Assembly (NCBI GenBank): GCA_051873875.1
Contig: JBJEFI010000021.1
Span: 1 to 19,124, forward strand
Length of the DNA stretch: 19,124 nt
Reading direction: 5' to 3'
Origin: JBJEFI01 sp051873875
GTDB taxonomy: Bacteria > Bacillota > Bacilli > Bacillales > Bacillaceae_G
Shown: piece by piece, positions 13,799 through 19,124 of the stretch
Numbering within the stretch: position 1 is the stretch's first letter
How the letters are laid out: the number at the start of each line of letters is the position of its first letter
Program-made: the position numbers and the translations under genes
The notes under the pieces: generated by a model
What the model was told of the DNA's origin: nothing
The model's database searches: none
Seen by the model: the letters and a program-made list of their open reading frames with translations, nothing else

Positions 13799-13804
13799 TA
13801 TAAT
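13799..13804 (+). promoter_or_regulatory. -10 element for the SWIM/SNF2 operon
   Basis: A perfect TATAAT lies 37 bases before the TTG start of the SWIM gene. The best -35, TTAGAT at 13775-13780 with an 18-base spacer, is weak. No other promoter-like site is visible in this short region. Confidence 0.45.
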
Positions 13805-13840
13805 GGAAGGATAGAAAAAATTTGAACCGAGGTGAAAACG

Positions 13841-15427
13841 TTGCTCCAACAAACATTATCAAAACATGCACTTCATGCATTTACCGATACATTACTTAGT
13901 CATTTTTCTCCTCAAAATGAATACCATCGTCACTTGTTTTCCGATGGATTAAAATTGTATCGAAACGGGCACGTCTACAACGTGGAAGCAACTGATACAA
14001 CATTAACTGGTACCGTTCAAGCAACAGAAGGGAAGGTCAATGTCACAATCGGCTTAATTGATTACAATGAAACAACGTGTTCTTGTACAAATTCCTCTTA
14101 TTGTGAGCATCTTTTTGCTGTGCTTTTTTATGCGTATGCCAACGTATGTGGAATTGGAGAATTATTAACAAAATGGAAGGAAAATACAAATAGAGAGACA
14201 AAAAAAACAACCTTATTAGTGAAAAAAAAGAAACCCGTTACTGTTGATCACTCTCCTGAAAATTGGGAAAAACTTTTTCAACAACAATACGATTCTTTTT
14301 TAAAAGAAGTAATTCGTCCGACACCGTTTGACTATTACTATCGTTTCTTACCAAGATTGGTGGAGTGTGGACCAGAAGATGAAACAATGCTCCTTATTTA
14401 TCGATTAAAAATGTCTTATATTGTCCTTGCTTGTATGTACAATAGTCAGCAAGACAACACTACTTTATATAATTTTTCGAATCAACAAATTTTAAATCGA
14501 TTTATTCATGAATTAAGAGAACTTGTTCATCAATTAAGATATACAGATTATAAAAAACAAGCGCCTGCCATTGTTCAGCTTTTAACAACGTTAGAGACTG
14601 TCATTGAAGAACAGGCGAAACTACCAACTGATCTATATGATCAATATCGAATTCTTTGGACATATGTAGCTTCACCTAATTTTATTTATGAAGCAATTAC
14701 TGAATTAGAGCGCGAAAGAAATCGAGGGATAAAAAGCGATTGGTATGATTATAAATTAGCTCATTTATATGTATTACAAGGAAAAGACAAAGAGGCTATG
14801 AATGTGATTACCAATCATGTTCATTCTCCTAGTATCCTTTTTTTCTGGATTGATTTTCAACTTGAAAAAGGAAATAACGCGGCAGCAAAAAGTTGGTTAT
14901 CCTTTGCCCACCAACATATTTGTCAATTGCTTGCTAAAAACGAGACATTCTCAACCACACGCCTTTTATTAGGACAATATTTAAGTTACTATACAGCAGA
15001 TGATTCCATCGTATCAGATGAAGAAATTGAGCTTGCCTTTCAAGATACATGGCCTGCTAGTATTTCCTACTATGAAGAGTATTTAGTTGATAAACAAAAA
15101 TTTAAACAATGGATTGAGCTTACTGCTTATGTAGGAATTGATGTTTTATACGAACGAAAGCAGTTAATTAAACTATTAGAAAAAGAAGATGGAGCATCCC
15201 TTCTTCCTCTTTATCATCAACTTGTAATGAAGCAAATTCAACAAAAAAATCGAATGAGCTATAAGCAGGCTGTTCGCTACTTAAAAAAATTACGAACAAT
15301 ATATAGAAGACAAAAGGAACTACCTATGTGGGATACATACATCAAAAAATTACAAGCTTCTACGACTCGCTTACGTGCATTCCAAGAAGAATTAAGGAGG
15401 GCAAAGCTAATTGAAGACGAAAACTAA
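13841..15427 (+). CDS. ywqB: SWIM zinc-finger domain protein, YwqB-like
   Basis: 528 residues from TTG 13841. The SWIM zinc finger is near the N-terminus: C80-x-C82 and C88-x-H90 in TCSCTNSSYCEHLFAV. The remainder (about 120-528) is mostly helical with no motif I recognise; stretches such as YKLAHLYVLQGKDKEA resemble helical-repeat proteins. SWIM domains bind DNA or protein, and bacterial SWIM proteins are often encoded beside SNF2 helicases, as here. A GTG at 13832 opens the frame, but that codon is inside the Shine-Dalgarno sequence GAGGTGA, which is properly spaced for TTG 13841. The 3' end overlaps the helicase gene by 17 bases, indicating translational coupling. Function is unknown; a DNA-linked role as helicase partner is the inference. 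Confidence 0.88.
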   Translation: MLQQTLSKHALHAFTDTLLSHFSPQNEYHRHLFSDGLKLYRNGHVYNVEATDTTLTGTVQATEGKVNVTIGLIDYNETTCSCTNSSYCEHLFAVLFYAYANVCGIGELLTKWKENTNRETKKTTLLVKKKKPVTVDHSPENWEKLFQQQYDSFLKEVIRPTPFDYYYRFLPRLVECGPEDETMLLIYRLKMSYIVLACMYNSQQDNTTLYNFSNQQILNRFIHELRELVHQLRYTDYKKQAPAIVQLLTTLETVIEEQAKLPTDLYDQYRILWTYVASPNFIYEAITELERERNRGIKSDWYDYKLAHLYVLQGKDKEAMNVITNHVHSPSILFFWIDFQLEKGNNAAAKSWLSFAHQHICQLLAKNETFSTTRLLLGQYLSYYTADDSIVSDEEIELAFQDTWPASISYYEEYLVDKQKFKQWIELTAYVGIDVLYERKQLIKLLEKEDGASLLPLYHQLVMKQIQQKNRMSYKQAVRYLKKLRTIYRRQKELPMWDTYIKKLQASTTRLRAFQEELRRAKLIEDEN

Positions 15428-18158
15428 CATTTTACATACAGACTTTTTCTCACAAGAAGGCTTTTTCCTTTATGTTGAACAAGAAGATGGGGTATTCCTT
15501 TCTCCCCAACAATGGGTTCATCAACTGTTTTTTTGGCACAAAGAATCCTTTTACGGAACAATGCTTGACGAAGTAGTGAAAAATGGTGTACCTGGAATAC
15601 TTTTGTCCCCAGCTCTTGCTTTTACCTTCTTCGCAAAAGAGACAAAAAATGCCTTTGTTCCAATTCAATTGGATGAACAGTGTGAACATTTTAAACATGC
15701 ATTAGTACCATTACAACCTGTTTTTGATGAAGGATTGTTTATTCCTGATCTACAAGGTTGGCAACATCAGATGATTAGTTGGAAACCAATTGGCGAAACA
15801 ATAACGGACCCATTACTTGCTAATTGGTTTTCCCTAGCTATTAACGAACGATTAGCAAAAGAATCATTACCAACAGAAGGTTGGGAACAAGCAGCAACGC
15901 TTATGCAACAAAAAGAATTAGCCATTCGCCTTGCTTCAAGCTTTACCAATGAAGAAGATTGGCTTCAACAGATTGGCTATAACGAAGATACAATGCCATT
16001 TACTATTTCTCTTGCTCTCATTGAACCTGAAAAAAATAAAGAGGAATGGCAGCTACAAACACGCCTTTTTTCTAAAAAGAAACCATATAAAACTGTTGTT
16101 TTTCCAGACAAAATGCCAAAAGCATGGATGAGTTTTTTTGAACGAGTGGAACGTATTCAAAAAAGTTGGATTTTGCTTCTGCCATGGTTAAAGAAAGACA
16201 ACCAATTAAAAACGCATTTAACAGAACAAGAAGCATGGCGCTTTTTAACAGAAGGCTGTAGCCTTTTATTAGAGCATGGGGTAAATGTAATCTTGCCATC
16301 GTGGTGGCAGTCCATTAAGGAGAATAAAATTTCCATTCGGGCAAGTGTTACTGGTACTCCAAAGCAAAGTGCCTTTCTTGGAATGGATACACTTGTAAAT
16401 TTCCAATGGCGTTTTGCTACGAATAACATTGAATTAAGCGAACAAGACTTTATGAAATTAGTGGAAGACAATCGCCGCTTAATTAATATTCAAGGACAAT
16501 GGATGAAGCTAGATACAGCCTTCATTAAACATGTAAAATCGTTAATGGAAAAAGCAAATAAAGAAGGCTTACATATAAAAGAAGTACTTCAGCAAGCATT
16601 GCTTAAAGATGATCATAAAGTCATTGAAGAAGACAATTCTATCTTTGATCATATTCAAATTGAAATGAATGAATACGTCCAAGACTTAACAAGACGTCTT
16701 TCTTCTATTGATGAAGTAACAAAAGTAGATGTTCCAGCAACTTTTAACGGTACACTTCGTCCTTATCAAGAACAAGGGCTATCTTGGCTTATCCATTTAA
16801 AAGAGCTTGGTTTTGGAGCACTGTTAGCGGATGATATGGGACTTGGAAAAAGTGCACAAACAATTGCCTACTTACTTTATGGAAAGCAAACAAGATTATT
16901 AACAGGGCCAGCTTTAATTGTCTGTCCTACGTCTGTTCTTGGCAATTGGCAGCGAGAAATTGAAAAATTCGCGCCATCTTTATCCGTTTCCCTTCATTAT
17001 GGTGGCAATCGAAAAAAAGAAGCGCTAGAAACACATTTTCAAGAAGCAGATATTGTTCTTACATCCTATGCCCTTGTTGCTTTAGATGAAGAAGCATTAA
17101 CAGATGTAAATTGGAGTACAATTGTCCTAGATGAAGCCCAAAATATTAAAAATGTCCAAACAAAACAATCCCGTGCCGTTCGTCGCTTACGTGCTGACCA
17201 TAAAATTGCCTTAACGGGAACGCCTATGGAAAATCGCTTAACCGAGCTTTGGTCGATTTTTGATTTTTTAAATCATGGTTACCTTGGTAGTTATACAAAC
17301 TTTACAAGACGATTTGTTAGTCCAATTGAACGAGATGGCGACAAAGAACGAATTGATGTGTTAAAAAAATTAATCGCACCGTTTTTATTACGTCGTACGA
17401 AAAAAGACGAGCACGTTCAATTGAATTTACCAGACAAACAAGAACAAAAAGAGTACTGTAGCTTAACAGTGGAACAAGCCTCTCTTTATGAACAGCTCGT
17501 TAAAGATACACTAACAAATGTTCAATCGTTAAATGGAATCGAACGTCGTGGCTACATTTTAATGATGCTAAATAAATTAAAACAAATTTGTAATCATCCT
17601 GCCCTTTATTTAAAAGAAGAAAGAGCACAAAGACTGCTAGAACGGTCTACGAAAGTAGAAAAACTAGCAGAATTAATCCAGTCGATTAAAGAACGTGGGG
17701 AAAGCTGCCTTATTTTTACCCAGTACATTCGAATGGGTGATATGTTAAAAGTTTTTATTGAAAAAGAAACAGGAGAAGAAGTACTGTTTTTAAATGGAAG
17801 TGTTCGAAAAAATGATCGAGATAAAATGATTGATTGTTTCCAAAATGGCGAAGTAAAATATTTTATTCTTTCCTTAAAAGCCGGTGGCACAGGTTTAAAC
17901 TTAACAGCAGCAAATCATGTCATTCACTTTGACCGCTGGTGGAACCCAGCCGTAGAGAATCAAGCAACAGACCGAGCTTACCGAATCGGTCAAAAACGAT
18001 TTGTTCACGTTCATAAATTAATTACAACCGGTACGCTAGAAGAAAAAATTGACGAAATGCTGGAGCGTAAACAAAGCTTAAACGATACAATCATTTCATC
18101 AGAAAATTGGATTACAGAGCTATCTATGGATGAATTAACTGCATTATTAGGTGGATAA
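15411..18158 (+). CDS. ywqA: SNF2/HepA family helicase-like ATPase, YwqA-like
   Basis: 915 residues, close to B. subtilis YwqA. The N-terminal half (about 1-440) matches the pattern of the bacterial SNF2-associated region. The SNF2 ATPase follows: LRPYQEQGLSWLIHL, Walker A DDMGLGKSAQT (D474-T484, K480), ICPTSVLGNWQRE, DEAQ at 574-577, LTGTPMENRLTELWSIFDF. The second RecA lobe has FTQY, LSLKAGGTGLNLTAA, HFDRWWNPAVENQATDRAYRIGQ (DRAYRIGQ at 854-861). SNF2 proteins translocate on double-stranded DNA and remodel nucleoprotein; RapA, a relative, recycles RNA polymerase. The target here is unknown. It starts at TTG 15411 with AAGGAGG ending 10 bases upstream inside ywqB, and there is no in-frame ATG nearby. 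Confidence 0.95.
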   Translation: MKTKTNILHTDFFSQEGFFLYVEQEDGVFLSPQQWVHQLFFWHKESFYGTMLDEVVKNGVPGILLSPALAFTFFAKETKNAFVPIQLDEQCEHFKHALVPLQPVFDEGLFIPDLQGWQHQMISWKPIGETITDPLLANWFSLAINERLAKESLPTEGWEQAATLMQQKELAIRLASSFTNEEDWLQQIGYNEDTMPFTISLALIEPEKNKEEWQLQTRLFSKKKPYKTVVFPDKMPKAWMSFFERVERIQKSWILLLPWLKKDNQLKTHLTEQEAWRFLTEGCSLLLEHGVNVILPSWWQSIKENKISIRASVTGTPKQSAFLGMDTLVNFQWRFATNNIELSEQDFMKLVEDNRRLINIQGQWMKLDTAFIKHVKSLMEKANKEGLHIKEVLQQALLKDDHKVIEEDNSIFDHIQIEMNEYVQDLTRRLSSIDEVTKVDVPATFNGTLRPYQEQGLSWLIHLKELGFGALLADDMGLGKSAQTIAYLLYGKQTRLLTGPALIVCPTSVLGNWQREIEKFAPSLSVSLHYGGNRKKEALETHFQEADIVLTSYALVALDEEALTDVNWSTIVLDEAQNIKNVQTKQSRAVRRLRADHKIALTGTPMENRLTELWSIFDFLNHGYLGSYTNFTRRFVSPIERDGDKERIDVLKKLIAPFLLRRTKKDEHVQLNLPDKQEQKEYCSLTVEQASLYEQLVKDTLTNVQSLNGIERRGYILMMLNKLKQICNHPALYLKEERAQRLLERSTKVEKLAELIQSIKERGESCLIFTQYIRMGDMLKVFIEKETGEEVLFLNGSVRKNDRDKMIDCFQNGEVKYFILSLKAGGTGLNLTAANHVIHFDRWWNPAVENQATDRAYRIGQKRFVHVHKLITTGTLEEKIDEMLERKQSLNDTIISSENWITELSMDELTALLGG

Positions 18159-18181
18159 CAAATTTTATCTAATATATATAT

Positions 18182-18211
18182 AAAACCGCTAGTAAGTTAA
18201 CTAGCGGTTTT
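18182..18211. terminator. Bidirectional terminator between ywqA and the YfjL-like gene
   Basis: AAAACCGCTAGT (18182-18193) pairs perfectly with ACTAGCGGTTTT (18200-18211) around a 6-base loop. Rightward it continues into further T residues 23 bases after the ywqA stop codon. Leftward it gives TTTTATATAT, and its right arm contains the stop codon (18203-18201) of the converging gene. Confidence 0.85.
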
Positions 18212-19028
18212 TCCTTTTCCAAAAGCCTCGAACTAGAAAGTAAATAGCTGCTATGCCAGCCCCTATTAATAAAATCGTAAAAATACTTTTTTGAGCAGTC
18301 CACATAGACACTTGTTTTTTATTTATTTTCTCTGAATAAGTCAGCTTAATATCATCTAGTTTGGTTTGTTTATCAAATCCAGTCCCATAAATAACCATTC
18401 CCCCATCTTTTGCAGCATCCTTCACGTCCACTCTTCCATTTACATTTACATCGGTATACGTATAGTCACTATCATCTAACAATTGTTTAATGGAGCGAAT
18501 CATTTCTAGAAATTGTTGTTCCGTTTGCTTTGATGCATTTGTCGCCAGTTCAATATGACCTCCAAATTTTTCTAACACTTCCTTTGAAAAAGTCATATCG
18601 CTTGCTAACTCTCCTTTTTTGACACTAATATATGGAGAAACAAGCTCTACCTCAGGATATACTTTTTTCACATAGGCGGTTAACTCTTTTTCTCCCTCTT
18701 GGCTTAATCGTTCACTTAATGTTTCATCTATTAATGAACTTTCATACATATCATCGATGTCCTTATTCATAAACGGTCTTACGGCAATAATATATGTTTC
18801 CTCTTCTCCAATTGGGGTAACACGAAAATTATATTGTCCAAATTTAAAATCATAAAAAACATCCTTAATGACAAATTCCTTATCTGAATATGTTTCTTCT
18901 AAATACGTTTCTACTTGTTTTTTCGCTGCATATTTGGAAATTGGGTTACCATTAAAGGCATCATAAATAAAAAGCACAAAACCAACGACCACAACTAACA
19001 CCCCAATATAAAGCCAACGTTTATACAT
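18201..19028 (-). CDS. Membrane-anchored protein with N- and C-terminal membrane segments, YfjL-like
   Basis: 275 residues. A membrane segment at about 5-24 is followed by NGNPISKYAAKKQVETYLEETY, an extracytoplasmic mixed alpha/beta region rich in charged residues, and a second membrane segment at about 248-268 ending in a basic tail (RGFWKRKNR). This arrangement and the NGNPISKY opening resemble the Bacillus YfjL family, whose function is not known; the assignment is from memory of the family, not a search. Most of the protein should face outside. ATG 19028 has AAGGGGGAG upstream. The preceding gene on the same strand overlaps it by 8 bases, so they are probably co-transcribed. It converges on the SNF2 helicase gene with a shared terminator. 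Confidence 0.75.
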   Translation of the reverse strand: MYKRWLYIGVLVVVVGFVLFIYDAFNGNPISKYAAKKQVETYLEETYSDKEFVIKDVFYDFKFGQYNFRVTPIGEEETYIIAVRPFMNKDIDDMYESSLIDETLSERLSQEGEKELTAYVKKVYPEVELVSPYISVKKGELASDMTFSKEVLEKFGGHIELATNASKQTEQQFLEMIRSIKQLLDDSDYTYTDVNVNGRVDVKDAAKDGGMVIYGTGFDKQTKLDDIKLTYSEKINKKQVSMWTAQKSIFTILLIGAGIAAIYFLVRGFWKRKNR

Positions 19029-19124
19029 GTTTCTCCCCCTTAATTTTGATAACTAAATAAGCAATCAAACTACCAAGTAATGCAAAAATATAATGAATAA
19101 CTGCAAACACGGTCGCTCCCATCA
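19021..19124 (-). CDS. C-terminal part of a small membrane protein (cut by the window edge)
   Basis: An open frame enters from the right edge and stops at TAA 19023-19021, giving 33 full codons. It encodes a hydrophobic segment (FAVIHYIFALLGSLIAYLVI) followed by a short basic tail (KIKGEKHV). Its last 8 bases overlap the ATG of the YfjL-like gene, a translational-coupling arrangement. The first whole codon in the window is ATG at 19122-19120, but no upstream sequence is available to tell whether this is the start or an internal methionine. No family could be assigned. Confidence 0.6.
   Translation of the reverse strand, partial: MGATVFAVIHYIFALLGSLIAYLVIKIKGEKHV

Noticed and set aside
13505..13880. 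Open frames on both strands across the tagA-ywqB junction.
   Set aside because: They overlap the promoters and starts of real genes and have no coding signal of their own.
15450..17890. Several minus-strand open frames of 60-104 codons within the SNF2 helicase gene.
   Set aside because: They are shadows of a long gene with intact motifs, and none has a ribosome-binding site or a recognisable domain.
13841..18158. The SWIM/SNF2 pair as a DISARM-like or other named defence system.
   Set aside because: No methyltransferase, nuclease, PLD or other defence partner is adjacent and the flanks are housekeeping genes, so a named system is not supported.
1..19124. A search by eye for tRNA, rRNA, CRISPR arrays, insertion-sequence ends, integrases and riboswitch leaders.
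   Set aside because: None was found. The only large repeat is the LCP duplication, and gene-free gaps are short and AT-rich.

Overview
The window is AT-rich DNA from a Gram-positive bacterium of the Bacillaceae type. The evidence is gene content and order: degV, degU, degS, then a divergent yvyE, an LCP (tagV-like) gene and tagO reproduce the Bacillus subtilis degSU/tagO neighbourhood. Purine-rich Shine-Dalgarno sites, TTG starts and stem-plus-T-run terminators agree. I cannot name the genus from sequence alone.

Layout. 1-641 (minus): start of a secreted protein with at least three SH3b domains, cut by the window edge. 923-3958 (minus): degS-degU, then degV after a 400 bp gap with its own terminator. 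4269-7150 (plus): yvyE, then two closely related LCP wall-polymer ligase genes. These form a recent tandem duplication that also copied the promoter and the last bases of yvyE. 7425-9785 (minus): tagO and a GT4 glycosyltransferase. 9983-12900 (plus): a Wzy-like polymerase and a MurJ/MviN-family flippase, 11 bp apart. 12915-13643 (minus): tagA (GT26). 13841-18158 (plus): a SWIM zinc-finger protein and an SNF2 helicase (ywqB-ywqA type) with overlapping frames. 18201-19124 (minus): a two-membrane-segment YfjL-like protein, overlapped by the end of another small membrane gene.

How the genes fit. TagO would start a lipid-linked polymer with GlcNAc-1-phosphate on undecaprenyl phosphate and TagA would add the second sugar. 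The GT4 enzyme, the Wzy-like polymerase and the MurJ-like flippase look like a short polysaccharide assembly line, and the LCP enzymes would attach finished chains to peptidoglycan. The classical later teichoic acid genes (tagB, tagD, tagF, tagGH) are not in this window, so the polymer may be a teichuronic-acid-like or other secondary wall glycan, or the rest may lie elsewhere. Both LCP promoters carry phased TGTAAT-type half-sites that fit the WalR consensus, which would tie them to wall homeostasis.

Nothing here is a clearly new system. The most useful observations are the promoter-inclusive LCP duplication with mosaic identity, the candidate WalR sites (one overlapping the yvyE stop codon), a perfect 12-bp inverted repeat between the divergent glycan genes, several corrected start codons, and the conserved but poorly understood SWIM/SNF2 pair. 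No tRNA, rRNA, CRISPR array, insertion sequence or riboswitch was seen.
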